Source: Bacillus sp. EB01
Lineage (GTDB): Bacteria; Bacillota; Bacilli; Bacillales; Cytobacillaceae
Length of the DNA stretch: 64,000 nucleotides
Assembly (NCBI RefSeq): GCF_000613125.1
Contig: NZ_HG964497.1
Span: 1,309,710-1,373,709, forward strand
Reading direction: 5' to 3'
Part shown: one piece after another, positions 27,978 through 37,190 of the stretch
How the letters are laid out: the number at the start of each line of letters is the position of its first letter
Numbering within the stretch: position 1 is the first letter of the stretch
Notes under the pieces: model-generated
What the model saw: the letters and a program-made list of their open reading frames with translations, nothing else
The model's database searches: none
What the model was told of the DNA's origin: nothing
Made by a program: the position numbers and the translations under genes

Positions 27978-29189
27978 ATGTCTAAGGGGAAAATTGTACT
28001 CGCCTATTCCGGCGGGCTTGATACATCAGTTTCAGTAAAGTGGATTCAAGAAAAATATGGCTACGACGTCATCGCTCTCGGCCTGGATGTCGGAGAGGGC
28101 AAGGATCTCGAAGCAATCCGCACGAAAGCGTTAAATGTAGGCGCCATTAAAGCGTATATGGTAGATGCAAAAGAACTTCTGGCAAAGGAATACATTGTTC
28201 CGGCCCTAAAGGCCAATTGCCTATATGAAGGGAAATACCCACTGTCTTCAGCGCTATCCCGACCGCTTATTTCAAAGCTTCTTGTCGAGGTGGCAGAAAA
28301 GGAAGGCGCGGTTGCGGTTGCCCATGGCTGTACTGGAAAAGGCAATGACCAGGTCCGTTTCGAGGTTTCTATCCAGGCGCTAAATCCAAACCTGAAGGTT
28401 ATTGCTCCTGTACGCGAGTGGGGGATGACAAGGGATGAGGAAATCAAGTATGCCGAAGAAAACGGTATTCCAATTCCGGTTGACCTCGATAATCCATTCT
28501 CAATAGATGCAAATATTTGGGGGCGCGCCTGTGAAGCAGGAGTGCTTGAGGATCCGTGGGCAGAAGCGCCTGAAGCCGCCTTTGATTGGACGAATCCAAT
28601 TGAACTGGCTCCGGATGCACCTGAATACGTCGAAATTGATTTTGTAAAAGGTGTGCCGACTGGCTTAAATGGGGAGAATCTCCCGTTGGTTGAGCTGATT
28701 GAAAAGCTTAATGAACTTGGCGGCAAGCATGGTATCGGCAGGATTGACCATATCGAAAACCGTCTCGTTGGGATCAAATCCCGTGAGGTTTACGAAAACC
28801 CGGCCGCTCTCATTTTAATCCAGGCACATAAAGAGCTGGAATTTTTAACACTGCCTCGTGAGGTTACCCAATTTAAAACACAGGTAGACCAGCAGATGGC
28901 CAAAATTGTTTATGAGGGCCTCTGGTACTCACCTCTTAAAGCTGCCTTGGATGCTTTTGTTGACCAGACACAGGAAGTCGTAACGGGAACCATCCGTGTA
29001 AAGCTTCATAAGGGTACACATATGACAGTCGGACGCAAATCACCGCACAGCCTTTATAATGAACAGCTTGCGACTTACTCGAAGGGAGATGCCTTTGACC
29101 ACCTCGCTGCTGAAGGCTTTATTAAAATATGGGGCCTCCCAACTAAGGTGTTTTCGGAAGTAAACAGCAAGCAAAGTGTATTTAAATAG
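27978..29189 (+). CDS. argG: Argininosuccinate synthase, ArgG
   Basis: A 403-residue N-type ATP pyrophosphatase-fold enzyme. [11 protein letters not shown] is the PP-loop, [14 protein letters not shown] binds substrates, and SIDANIWGR is conserved. It joins citrulline and aspartate. The ATG at 27978 follows GAGGTGG. In B. subtilis argGH is unlinked to argCJBD-carAB-argF; here the two operons are contiguous, so the whole ornithine-to-arginine route is in one 13-kb block. Confidence 0.96.
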   Translation: MSKGKIVLAYSGGLDTSVSVKWIQEKYGYDVIALGLDVGEGKDLEAIRTKALNVGAIKAYMVDAKELLAKEYIVPALKANCLYEGKYPLSSALSRPLISKLLVEVAEKEGAVAVAHGCTGKGNDQVRFEVSIQALNPNLKVIAPVREWGMTRDEEIKYAEENGIPIPVDLDNPFSIDANIWGRACEAGVLEDPWAEAPEAAFDWTNPIELAPDAPEYVEIDFVKGVPTGLNGENLPLVELIEKLNELGGKHGIGRIDHIENRLVGIKSREVYENPAALILIQAHKELEFLTLPREVTQFKTQVDQQMAKIVYEGLWYSPLKAALDAFVDQTQEVVTGTIRVKLHKGTHMTVGRKSPHSLYNEQLATYSKGDAFDHLAAEGFIKIWGLPTKVFSEVNSKQSVFK

Positions 29190-29287
29190 TGATAGTTTAA
29201 TAGGTTTCTAGCAGTTCGGAAGCTGGTTGACCTTCGTAAGCTGTTGCGAGTGATTCGAAACCCGCTTTCGAACTCGATTAATTTAGG

Positions 29288-29320
29288 GCTTCCCCCCAAA
29301 AAAACATCTGGGAAGTCTTT
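29288..29320 (+). terminator. Weak hairpin between argG and argH
   Basis: GGGCTTCCC and GGGAAGTC pair over 6-8 bases and are followed by TTTT. It may attenuate read-through into argH or stabilise the argG end. Confidence 0.4.
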
Positions 29321-29341
29321 TCGTTTAGAGGAGGGAAGACA

Positions 29342-30715
29342 ATGTCTAAGCTATGGGGCGGCCGTTTTACAAAAGAAACGAACAGGCTGGTAGAAGAATT
29401 CACGGCCTCGATATCATTTGACCAAAAACTAGTCATGGAGGATATCGAAGGAAGCCTGGCGCATGCCAGAATGCTTGGTGAATGCGGGATTATCCCGATT
29501 GAGGATGTTGAAAAAATAATAGCAGGGCTCGAGCATATTAAGCAAATGGCCATAAACAATGAAATTGAGTTTCTTGTAGAAGATGAAGATATTCATATGA
29601 ATATTGAGAAGAAGCTGATTGAACTGATTGGACCGGTTGGCGGCAAGCTACATACTGGTAGGAGTCGAAATGACCAGGTCGCAACCGATATGCATCTTTA
29701 TCTTCGAAATAAGACGGAACATATTATTGGATTGGTATCAAGTGTCCAGGCAGCTATCATCGAAAAAGCTAATGAGCATATCCATACGCTCATCCCAGGC
29801 TACACCCATCTCCAGCGGGCGCAGCCAGTCTCCTTTGCACATCATTTGATGACGTATTTCTGGATGTTTGAAAGAGATAAACAAAGGCTGCAGGACAGCC
29901 TGAAACGAGTAAATTGGCTGCCGCTTGGCGCAGGCGCATTGGCAGGGACAACTTTCCCAATCGACCGCGAGAGAACAGCCGAACTACTTGGTTTTGATAC
30001 GATTTACCCTAATAGCATGGATGCAGTCAGTGACAGGGACTTTATTCTTGAATTCCTGTCAATTGGTTCAATTATCATGACGCATATTTCCCGTATGGCG
30101 GAGGAATTCATTACCTGGTCAAGCCAAGAATTCAGATTCATAGATCTAGATGATTCGTTTTGTACAGGTTCAAGCATTATGCCACAAAAAAAGAACCCTG
30201 ATGTTCCAGAGCTCCTACGCGGTAAGACGGGCAGAGTATATGGTAATCTGATTGGCCTGCTTACTGTTTTAAAAGGCTTGCCATTGGCTTATAACAAAGA
30301 TTTACAGGAAGACAAGGAAGGTATGTTTGATACAGTGGAAACGCTGGAAGGTTCGTTAAAGCTGCTTGCCCCAATGATTGAGACGATGACAGTGAACCAG
30401 GATGTAATGAGGAAGGCTCTTAACGAAGATTTCTCAAATGCAACGGATATTGCTGATTACCTTGTAACGAAAGGATTGCCATTTCGTCAGGCTCATGAGG
30501 TTATCGGAAAAATAGTGCTTTATTGCATTCAAAATAAAAAATATCTGTTAGACCTTAGCATTGAAGAATATATGGAATTTAACGAGTTGTTTCATAGTGA
30601 TATTTATAAAATCCTAACGCCCGAGCACGTTGCTGGTGCAAGGAACAGCTACGGGGGGACTTCCCCGGCGCAGGTTGCCAAACAAATTGCCCTTGCTAAA
30701 AGCTATCTTTCCTAA
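29342..30715 (+). CDS. argH: Argininosuccinate lyase, ArgH
   Basis: A 457-residue fumarase/aspartase-superfamily enzyme with the signature [12 protein letters not shown] (catalytic Ser loop), [11 protein letters not shown] and [10 protein letters not shown]. It splits argininosuccinate into arginine and fumarate, the last step of the pathway. The N-terminus MSKLWGGRF is typical. GAGGAGGG precedes the start. It lies 152 bases after argG and ends 5 bases before a convergent gene. Confidence 0.96.
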   Translation: MSKLWGGRFTKETNRLVEEFTASISFDQKLVMEDIEGSLAHARMLGECGIIPIEDVEKIIAGLEHIKQMAINNEIEFLVEDEDIHMNIEKKLIELIGPVGGKLHTGRSRNDQVATDMHLYLRNKTEHIIGLVSSVQAAIIEKANEHIHTLIPGYTHLQRAQPVSFAHHLMTYFWMFERDKQRLQDSLKRVNWLPLGAGALAGTTFPIDRERTAELLGFDTIYPNSMDAVSDRDFILEFLSIGSIIMTHISRMAEEFITWSSQEFRFIDLDDSFCTGSSIMPQKKNPDVPELLRGKTGRVYGNLIGLLTVLKGLPLAYNKDLQEDKEGMFDTVETLEGSLKLLAPMIETMTVNQDVMRKALNEDFSNATDIADYLVTKGLPFRQAHEVIGKIVLYCIQNKKYLLDLSIEEYMEFNELFHSDIYKILTPEHVAGARNSYGGTSPAQVAKQIALAKSYLS

Positions 30716-30720
30716 TAAAC

Positions 30721-31353
30721 CTAAGGCTGTCGATTCAGAATAACCTTGAATGAGGCAGCCTTGGTTATTTCATTATTATTCATATCTGTAACATTACTTG
30801 TTTTTGCAGCTATTGAATAGGAGGACGAGGCTGGGAGCAGATAACCTATACTGCCCATCTTTGTTTCACCGCCACCTATCATGCCATCCATATTTTCATG
30901 AAGTAATTCAGTTTTCTCAATCAATGGCTTGCCATTCACGGTAAGTTTTTCGATAGGATTAAATTTCACGGGAAATGGGTTCTGGTTAACGAGTTCAACG
31001 TCTATTTTGATAAAAATAAGTTCTCCATTTGGTGGGTCATCGTGTTTACGCAAAGGTTTGAATTCCATTAGCTTTACATCTTTAACAATAAATTCAAGGC
31101 CACTGAGTAAGAAAAGATCATAAACAGGTGAAGCAGCAAGCATTGTCAGCATTCCTTTACCTCCTGTCACCGAGTCTCCGGGCTTTTGTAGTTTTTCAAA
31201 AGGCGGATAAACGGCCTGTTTTTCCTCAGAATCTACCGTTACCTGTGCCGATGGCGAAACATCCTCAACTTTCTGACCGTCATACCCGGGATATCCCCCA
31301 TAAAAACCACTTAAGATACATACGACAATCAACATGAAGAAAGTTTTCTTCAA
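30721..31353 (-). CDS. Secreted or membrane-anchored protein of unknown function
   Basis: A 210-residue protein not assigned to a known family. Residues 1-20 form a signal peptide or anchor (MKKTFFMLIVVCILSGFY), followed by a polar linker and then a beta-rich region (about 75-210) with alternating strands such as LIFIKIDVELVNQNPFPVKF, reminiscent of DUF4352-like immunoglobulin-fold extracellular domains. The start codon is TTG, 8 bases after AGGAGGA. It is convergent with argH, with only 5 bases between stops. Confidence 0.7.
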   Translation of the reverse strand: MKKTFFMLIVVCILSGFYGGYPGYDGQKVEDVSPSAQVTVDSEEKQAVYPPFEKLQKPGDSVTGGKGMLTMLAASPVYDLFLLSGLEFIVKDVKLMEFKPLRKHDDPPNGELIFIKIDVELVNQNPFPVKFNPIEKLTVNGKPLIEKTELLHENMDGMIGGGETKMGSIGYLLPASSSYSIAAKTSNVTDMNNNEITKAASFKVILNRQP

Positions 31354-31563
31354 TTACAGTCCTCCTCTGGAGTATCTTTTTCCCAAAAAAAGTTGCCGCA
31401 GCTTATCGTATTCTTCTATTCTATCTTACCCCCTCAATATGAACGCATCTTTAACGCAGCCTTAAGTTTTCGTAAATAGGAAAACGAATTCATCTCACTT
31501 GTCTTATAAGAAAGAATAGTGAATAATTACTATAATGTTTTCCATGAAAAGGGAGGTTTTTAG

Positions 31564-32439
31564 ATGAAACTAAGAGTTTCTGCAGTTCAGTACCACCTGC
31601 ATACAATCTCTTCTTTTGAAGAATTTGCAGCTCAGTGCGAGCATTATATAAAAACCGCTGAGGAATTCGGAGCGGAATTCGTGCTGTTCCCTGAATTCTT
31701 TACGACCCAGCTGTTGTCGATTGGGGATGGCAAGGGCAAAGCCCTGACCATTAACGACCTGCCGGGCTTTACAGAACAATATCGTGAATTATTCACCTCG
31801 TTTGCTAAGAAGACTGGCATGCACATTATCGGTGGTACTCATGTTATCGAAAAAGGGGGCAAGCTGTACAATACGGCTCACTTGTTTTATCCGGACGGCA
31901 GGATTGGCGAGCAGGCAAAGCTGCATATTACACCGACCGAAGTCCACGAATGGAACATGGCCAAGGGAGACAGCTTCCAAATTTTCGAGACGGAAAAGGG
32001 CAAGATAGCGATTCTGACCTGCTATGATATCGAGTTTCCGGAGATCGTTCGGATGGCAAAGGCAAAGGGAGCCGATGTGATTTTCTGCCCATCATGTACC
32101 GATGACAGGCATGGCTTCCACCGTGTCCGTTACACAAGCCATGCGCGCGCGATTGAAAACCAGGTGTATGTAGTCCTGACAGGTACGGTGGGGGCATTGC
32201 CGACAGTTGATTTTATGCGGCTGAACTTTGGCCAGGCTGCTGTCATTACTCCTAACGATATTCCTTTCCCGCCAAAGGGTATACAGGTTGAAGGGGAAAT
32301 AAATGGCGATATGATCGTGACAGCAGATCTTGATCTTCAGCTTTTATATGAGGTTCGCAAAGGCGGCTCAGTGACAACATGGAGAGATCGTAGAAGCGAT
32401 CTGTACGTAGATTGGGAAGAATTAGAATCCAAGGGGTGA
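31564..32439 (+). CDS. Carbon-nitrogen hydrolase (nitrilase superfamily), YhcX C-domain type
   Basis: A 291-residue nitrilase-fold amidase with the full Glu44 (LFPEFF), Lys119 (EQAKLHITP), Cys153 (LTCYDIEFPE) triad. It cleaves non-peptide C-N bonds of an unknown amide. It closely resembles the C-terminal half of B. subtilis YhcX, where it is fused to a GNAT domain. Here the GNAT half is a separate gene 4 bases downstream, so the two are likely one complex or pathway. GGGAGG precedes the ATG. Confidence 0.88.
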   Translation: MKLRVSAVQYHLHTISSFEEFAAQCEHYIKTAEEFGAEFVLFPEFFTTQLLSIGDGKGKALTINDLPGFTEQYRELFTSFAKKTGMHIIGGTHVIEKGGKLYNTAHLFYPDGRIGEQAKLHITPTEVHEWNMAKGDSFQIFETEKGKIAILTCYDIEFPEIVRMAKAKGADVIFCPSCTDDRHGFHRVRYTSHARAIENQVYVVLTGTVGALPTVDFMRLNFGQAAVITPNDIPFPPKGIQVEGEINGDMIVTADLDLQLLYEVRKGGSVTTWRDRRSDLYVDWEELESKG

Positions 32440-32443
32440 TCAC

Positions 32444-33133
32444 ATGTACAAAAGCGAATTCTTTGTCTACCAGAATGATAAACCAATTTCTGTTTGCATC
32501 AGGAATTATACAGAAGAGGATTTTGAAGGACTAATTGATATCCAGTCCGAATGCTTCCCCCCGCCATTTCCTCAAGAGCTCTGGTGGAACAAGGAGCAGC
32601 TTTCCAACCATGTTGAACTTTTTCCTGAAGGAGCCCTTTGCATAGAGGTGGATGGTGTCCTTGCCGGGTCGTTGACAGGCCTTCGCGTCAATTTTGATCC
32701 GGCGCAGCCAGACCATACATGGGAGGAGATCACCGATGGCGGTTATATCCGAAATCATCAGCCGGATGGAAACTCCCTTTATATTGTTGATATTAGCGTC
32801 CGGCCACAGCACCGGAAGCTTGGACTTGGCAAATTGATGATGCAGGCTATGTACCATGTCGTCATTGAAATAGGTGCTGACCGTCTCCTCGGAGGAGCAC
32901 GGATGCCGGGCTATCACAAGGTGTCCTCCGAGTTGGAGCCAGCAAAGTACCTAGAAGCAGTGATGGCCGGAGAACTAAATGATCCGGTGGTTTCGTTCTT
33001 GTTGAGATGCGGGCGTGTGCCGGTTGCATTGGTGGAAAATTATTTGGAGGACGAAGAATCTCATAACTACGCCGTCCTCATGGAATGGAAAAATCCTTTT
33101 AAAAATGAAGGAGTGCCAGGGAATGGAATATAA
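32444..33133 (+). CDS. GNAT acetyltransferase resembling the N-terminal half of YhcX
   Basis: A 229-residue acetyltransferase. The acetyl-CoA loop is VRPQHRKLGLGKLMM (about 127-141); RMPGYHKVSSELEPAKYLEAV and FLLRCGR are shared with the GNAT part of YhcX-type fusions. The start is preceded by AAGGGG at the end of the nitrilase gene. It is probably cotranscribed with the nitrilase and overlaps the next gene by 11 bases. The acetyl acceptor is unknown. Confidence 0.84.
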   Translation: MYKSEFFVYQNDKPISVCIRNYTEEDFEGLIDIQSECFPPPFPQELWWNKEQLSNHVELFPEGALCIEVDGVLAGSLTGLRVNFDPAQPDHTWEEITDGGYIRNHQPDGNSLYIVDISVRPQHRKLGLGKLMMQAMYHVVIEIGADRLLGGARMPGYHKVSSELEPAKYLEAVMAGELNDPVVSFLLRCGRVPVALVENYLEDEESHNYAVLMEWKNPFKNEGVPGNGI

Positions 33134-33794
33134 ACGCATAACAAGTATTGATGACCCGAATTTCAGGAAAATGCACACACTGATGGGGCAAATCTTCCCG
33201 CCGGAAGAGGTGCTCGAATACGAACTGTGGAGGGAACCACTTGAAGATCCGGGCATCCGGGTTTTTGTTGCTCTTGATGGTGACCAGGTTGTTGGTGCAA
33301 CCGAGTACCGTTATTATCAGGACTGGAATATCGCGATGACGGACTTCACAATCATTGGCCTGCAGGGAATGGGGATTGGCCGCTTTCTTGCCGTAAACCG
33401 GATGAAGGATTTGAATGCACTTGCCTCCCAAAACGGTAAGGAGCTTTACGGAATGTTTGCTGAGATTTATGATCCTTACAGAGTTGAGGAGTATGAGTTT
33501 GGCGGTATTAAGGTGATGGATCCCTATGTCCGCAGGGAGGTTCTTTCCCATCTCGGTTATAAACGAATTGACATTGAGTATGTACATCCATCCTGGGAAA
33601 ATAACGGAGAAGCAGTTACAGGGCTTGATTTGGGCTTTATGCCGTCTGATGACAGCCAGGGCGAAATCGAAGCAAGTCTTGTTGCGGATTTCCTAACCAC
33701 TTACTATACGGTTCTGCAGAATAAACCTCAAGAGTGGATCAGTATGATTGAAGGACTCAGGAAGCAAGATGAAGTTGCATTGCTCCCACTCTAA
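33123..33794 (+). CDS. GNAT-fold protein, third gene of the nitrilase operon
   Basis: A 223-residue protein with a GNAT-like core: strand VVGATEYRYY, then ITDF-like segment TDFTIIGLQGMGIGRFLAVNRMKDL where GLQGMGIGRFL corresponds to the acetyl-CoA loop. The remainder (LSHLGYKRIDIEYVHPSWENNGEAVTGLDLGFMP) resembles other Bacillus GNATs paired with nitrilases. The ATG at 33123 follows GAAGGAG by 9 bases and overlaps the upstream gene. Function unknown; context suggests the same small-molecule pathway. Confidence 0.8.
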   Translation: MEYKRITSIDDPNFRKMHTLMGQIFPPEEVLEYELWREPLEDPGIRVFVALDGDQVVGATEYRYYQDWNIAMTDFTIIGLQGMGIGRFLAVNRMKDLNALASQNGKELYGMFAEIYDPYRVEEYEFGGIKVMDPYVRREVLSHLGYKRIDIEYVHPSWENNGEAVTGLDLGFMPSDDSQGEIEASLVADFLTTYYTVLQNKPQEWISMIEGLRKQDEVALLPL

Positions 33795-33799
33795 AAATG

Positions 33800-33834
33800 A
33801 AGCCCCGCTAGTATGAGCTTACGGGGCTTTTCTC
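33800..33834 (+). terminator. Terminator of the nitrilase-GNAT operon
   Basis: AAGCCCCG and CGGGGCTT arms followed by TTTCTCTTT. Confidence 0.85.
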
Positions 33835-33897
33835 TTTGTATGTTGATTCTGCTCCAACTAACTTTTTACCATATCAATTATCTAACAACAACTAATA

Positions 33898-34962
33898 TTA
33901 GAATATCAGTTCAGTAGCCAGCTCTACAAGGATGTTCCGAAACGCAAATACTGACTCGATTTCAACATATTCCTCGTCTCCATGCCAGTTTGCTCCAGAC
34001 GGGCCAAATTCAATTGCAGGAATTCCATGTTTGGCAAAATATACAGTGTCGGCACTTCCGTGTTGGCCAAAGTATACAGTTTCACGGCCCGGATGCCTTT
34101 TTATAACCCGATCTAAATGATTTAGGAATGGATGTTTTGGGTCTGTGTTAATAGGGTCGGCCTGCCATCCTGAAACCACACTAATTTCAGGGCTTATCCC
34201 TTTAATTTGTTCGAGGATTTCTTCCGGGTTCTGCCCGGGTAAGTATCGTATGTCGAGTCCGATTGTACATTCGTCCGGTACGACATTATAGGCATCGCCA
34301 GCGGCCACTTTTGCAAGATTAATAGAAGGATGCATATAGTATTCGCTGCTTTCCTTTGCAAATCGGAGATCTTTGATTTGCTTGAAGATCTCATATGCTT
34401 GTTCAATCGCATTAATTCCTTCCCACGGCCTGCTTCCATGTGCTGATTTCCCAGGAACAGTAATGTCAGTACGAAGAATGCCTTTTGCCTGGATGGCAAT
34501 CCGAAGCCCCGTTGGTTCGCCGCAAATAACAAAATCGCCTCTGTATCCAGACTCTGAAAGGAATCCAGAGCAATTCTCACCGCCAGTTTCTTCATCCGAT
34601 ACAATTTGCAGCTGTACTTTGATTCCTAGTTTATACTGCTTTAGTTCAACAATGGCAGCCATCATTGCAGCGACACCTGCCTTCATATCGGCTGAACCTC
34701 TTCCATATAATTTGCCGTTGCTTTCGTAAGGAAAGAATTGGCCGTGCTTACCTGCAACAATATCAACATGACCGTTAAGAACTAGTGTGAATTCGCCGGA
34801 ACCTACTTCAGTAACCAGCATTTTTCGCCCGTTATTTTCAAGAAAGTTTACTTCCATACCGTGAGATTTAAGCCAATTTCCGCAAAATTCCACAGCTTCA
34901 TTTGCACCAGGAATAGTTGAACTGTCTATTGAAATTAATGTTTTTAATAAGTTAAGAACCAT
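33898..34962 (-). CDS. M20 family deacylase (ArgE/DapE type)
   Basis: A 354-residue di-zinc amidohydrolase. Metal and catalytic motifs are NGHVDIV, GRGSADMKAG, the catalytic SDEETGGEN, CGEPTG, and the C-terminal His in GPSGANWHGDEEYV; KSAHGSRPWEG lies in the dimerisation domain. Members remove acyl groups from amino-acid derivatives such as N-acetylornithine, succinyl-diaminopimelate or N-formyl-pyrimidine products. Because ArgJ recycles the acetyl group, a role as ArgE is not needed; substrate unknown. The ATG at 34962 is chosen for AGAGGTG 7 bases upstream over an ATG 33 bases earlier. Confidence 0.85.
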   Translation of the reverse strand: MVLNLLKTLISIDSSTIPGANEAVEFCGNWLKSHGMEVNFLENNGRKMLVTEVGSGEFTLVLNGHVDIVAGKHGQFFPYESNGKLYGRGSADMKAGVAAMMAAIVELKQYKLGIKVQLQIVSDEETGGENCSGFLSESGYRGDFVICGEPTGLRIAIQAKGILRTDITVPGKSAHGSRPWEGINAIEQAYEIFKQIKDLRFAKESSEYYMHPSINLAKVAAGDAYNVVPDECTIGLDIRYLPGQNPEEILEQIKGISPEISVVSGWQADPINTDPKHPFLNHLDRVIKRHPGRETVYFGQHGSADTVYFAKHGIPAIEFGPSGANWHGDEEYVEIESVFAFRNILVELATELIF

Positions 34963-35072
34963 CAGTTTCACCTCTGTTATAACCATACCATCCATTTTAG
35001 CACGGAAACTTTATTGAAGAATGAATTCGAAAATATTTGTATGGAATAAAGCATTGTTGATAAATTACTAAG

Positions 35073-35170
35073 TTATCCAAAGAGATTTCCACAAGAAAAG
35101 TATAGTTTTTCGAAGTACTCCACAGGCTTATCCACATTATCCACAGTTCTATCCCCAGATGTTATGCACA
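35073..35170. promoter_or_regulatory. Cluster of DnaA-box-like sequences
   Basis: Two perfect DnaA boxes TTATCCACA lie head-to-tail at 35128-35136 and 35137-35145, TTATGCACA (matching TTATNCACA) at 35162-35170, and a near match TTATCCAAA at 35073-35081; several further TCCACA cores fall between. The region lies between the M20 gene and the yfhD terminator and is A+T-rich. B. subtilis has similar chromosomal DnaA-box clusters that bind DnaA away from oriC. Confidence 0.6.
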
Positions 35171-35212
35171 ATCCACAGAAATAAATCCAAATAAATTTAA
35201 AACGTATTCATA

Positions 35213-35247
35213 AAATAGGCGCAGCTCCAATAAGAAGCTGCGCTTTT
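35213..35247 (-). terminator. Terminator of yfhD
   Basis: GCGCAGCT and AGCTGCGC arms around a 9-base loop; on the minus strand they run into TATTTT, on the plus strand into TTTT, so it may work both ways. Confidence 0.7.
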
Positions 35248-35251
35248 AAAA

Positions 35252-35440
35252 TTATTTCCGCCTGCTTTTTGCCCTTTGATCGGCAGCTTTTGATCTTGCC
35301 ATTGCTTCAAGATCGTCATGATCGGCAAGGTCACGGTCAAATTCCACATCAAGTCCATCACTGATCTTTAAATTCTTCGGAGTTTGCGGCAGAGAAGCAG
35401 AATTTTTATCGCGATTCCTATGTCCACGTGAACGTGCCAA
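35252..35440 (-). CDS. yfhD: YfhD family small protein
   Basis: A 62-residue basic, polar protein, starting MARSRGHRNRDKN and ending in the family-conserved DRDLADHDDLEAMARSKAADQRAKSRRK. It matches the YfhD family found only in spore-forming bacilli; function unknown. The TTG at 35440 is 9 bases after AAGGGG; a TTG two codons earlier is too close. It sits at the same place as in B. subtilis, next to yfhE and yfhF. Confidence 0.8.
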   Translation of the reverse strand: MARSRGHRNRDKNSASLPQTPKNLKISDGLDVEFDRDLADHDDLEAMARSKAADQRAKSRRK

Positions 35441-35584
35441 AAGCAAAAACCCCTTTCGGAAATAAAAGTCGGAGGAGTACCCCCATGGTCTTATCGTTTC
35501 CGTCCGGGACTTCTACATGAGTGGAAATTTTCCACAAGCACGCTTTAGCAATTGTTGATAGCTCCTTTAGTCTTGCTTGTTTAC

Positions 35585-35790
35585 GTCTAGCTCCACAAGG
35601 TAAGCTTCTCCGAAAATGCATCGCACGAAATTACGCGATAGCGTAATGAGGAGCGCCTACGCGTGCGCAAACTTCAGGTCTCCTCCCTTCGATAAGTCAT
35701 GCACGAATGCGCTATCGCTCTTCGTGATTCCTTTATCTCAGTCGAAACCCCTCCATTTTGTACGGCGATAACCAAGGCGCTTACGCTTTT
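35585..35790. repeat. Dispersed foldback repeat, copy A
   Basis: Runs from GTCTAGCTCC to AAGGCGCTTACGCTTTT. Arms CACGAA-N5-GCGATAGCG (35624-35643) and CGCTATCGC-N2-TTCGTG (35710-35726) are complementary, and TTACGC-GATA-GCGTAA is a local hairpin. Its right end is 4 bases from the yfhE stop codon. Confidence 0.85.
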
Positions 35791-35794
35791 GTTT

Positions 35795-35920
35795 TTACCT
35801 TCTTCTTCCTGGCGGATCAAAACCCGCTGCTCTATCAGCGGCTTTAAATTCTCTTTGGTACAGGACTTCCTGGGTACTCGTCAATGTTTTTCGATTCTTA
35901 TCTTTTTTAGGTTTTTCCAT
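35795..35920 (-). CDS. yfhE: YfhE family small protein
   Basis: A 41-residue protein, MEKPKKDKNRKTLTS followed by the family core TQEVLYQREFKAADRAAG and a basic tail PPGRRR. This is the conserved YfhE family of bacilli; function unknown. AAGGAAGGGA lies before the ATG. It is too short for usual ORF length cut-offs but is well supported by sequence and synteny with yfhD and yfhF. The dispersed repeat begins right after its stop codon. Confidence 0.88.
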   Translation of the reverse strand: MEKPKKDKNRKTLTSTQEVLYQREFKAADRAAGFDPPGRRR

Positions 35921-36163
35921 TTTGGTCCCTTCCTTCTTGAAAAGTAAACTGCTACTTCCAGCCTTTCCTATATGGAAGCCATTGATTCAACCTGCAAAGA
36001 TATTTCTTAATTAAGTATTGACCGGGGGCAAAAAGCAGCCGGTGTTCATTCTTTAACCTAAAATCGTCAAATAAAACATTTGTGCTAAGCAATGCTAGGA
36101 TATCCCGCTAATAAAGCCGAATATGAGATTACGGAGTACCGGTTGACGCAAAGTGTCATATGG

Positions 36164-37093
36164 TTAATCAGTGTGAGATGGAAAAGGATTTTGCTTACTG
36201 AAAAGATCCTCCAGCGCCTCTTTTAATTGTGGAAAACGGAACTGGTAGCCCGCCTCAGCAAGGACTACTGGCATGACCCTTTGCCCTTTAAGTACAAGTA
36301 TGCTCATTTCGCCGAGCAAAAGCTTCAACGCAAAGGAAGGAACCGGGAGCCAATGAGGTCTGCAAAGCACTTGGCCGATTGTTTGGCCAAATTCTTTCAT
36401 GGTTGTCGGGTTGGGAGAAGTGAAATTTACGGCGCCACTGATACTGTTATTCTTAATTATAAAAAGGATGGCACCGACTGCGTCTTCCCTGTGAATCCAG
36501 GATACCCATTGCCTTCCGGAGCCAACCGTTCCGCCCCCGAAGAGTTTATAAGGAAGAACCATTTGGGGGAGGGCGCTTTCTTCCCGGTCCAGAATGATTC
36601 CAAATCTGCAAAAAACGGTCCTGATTCCAAGCTTTTCAGCTTTGGAGCCGGCAACTTCCCATTGTTTAACGAGACTTGCCAGAAAATCTTGGCCCAGACT
36701 ACTTTCCTCAGTAAACAGTTTCTCCTCGGAAGTGCCATACACGCCGACTGCGCTTGCAGAAATATAGGCATAGGGCTTTTTAGAAAGCTTGGAGAGGATG
36801 CGGATAGCTTCATTTGTGGCATCCAGCCGGCTTTTTAAAAGCTTTTCCTTCTGCACAGTTGTCCAGCGTCCGCTATTTAAGGATTCCCCAGCCAAGTTAA
36901 TGAAAACGTCGATTCCTTCAAGATAGCGTTCAGGCTCGCTTTCCTCAGCCATCCATTGAACATAGGTAAGGTTTGTCTTGGAACTTGAGGCCTTTTTCCT
37001 TGTTAAAATAACTATTTCATGCCCGTCGGATAGCAATGTGTCAACTAATGCGCTGCCCAGAAATCCTGTTCCGCCCGCAATTGCCAGTTTCAA
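36164..37093 (-). CDS. yfhF: TIGR01777-family NAD-dependent epimerase-like protein, YfhF
   Basis: A 309-residue extended-SDR-fold protein. The cofactor loop is GGTGFLGSALVDTLL at the N-terminus; VFINLAGESLNSGRW and a C-terminal DUF1731-like segment (RPHWLPVPSFALKLLLGE) mark the TIGR01777 family (E. coli YfcH, division-related SulA-like). The exact reaction is unknown. The start is TTG at 37093 after GAGGGGGA. It diverges from recX, as in B. subtilis. Confidence 0.9.
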   Translation of the reverse strand: MKLAIAGGTGFLGSALVDTLLSDGHEIVILTRKKASSSKTNLTYVQWMAEESEPERYLEGIDVFINLAGESLNSGRWTTVQKEKLLKSRLDATNEAIRILSKLSKKPYAYISASAVGVYGTSEEKLFTEESSLGQDFLASLVKQWEVAGSKAEKLGIRTVFCRFGIILDREESALPQMVLPYKLFGGGTVGSGRQWVSWIHREDAVGAILFIIKNNSISGAVNFTSPNPTTMKEFGQTIGQVLCRPHWLPVPSFALKLLLGEMSILVLKGQRVMPVVLAEAGYQFRFPQLKEALEDLFSKQNPFPSHTD

Positions 37094-37190
37094 TAGAATT
37101 CCCCCTCTACAAACCGTTTGTTTCTATTTTACATTTTTGGAGTATGAATGGCATAGTAAAGGTGTGGTAAAGTGAAATAGAGGTGAGGAC

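Noticed and set aside
33898..34962. Assignment of the M20 deacylase as ArgE
   Set aside because: The arginine cluster has ArgJ, which recycles the acetyl group, so a separate deacetylase is not needed; the sequence alone does not fix the substrate.
35699..35947. 82-codon plus-strand frame over the repeat and yfhE
   Set aside because: Antisense to yfhE, which has a clear family match, and partly made of the dispersed repeat.
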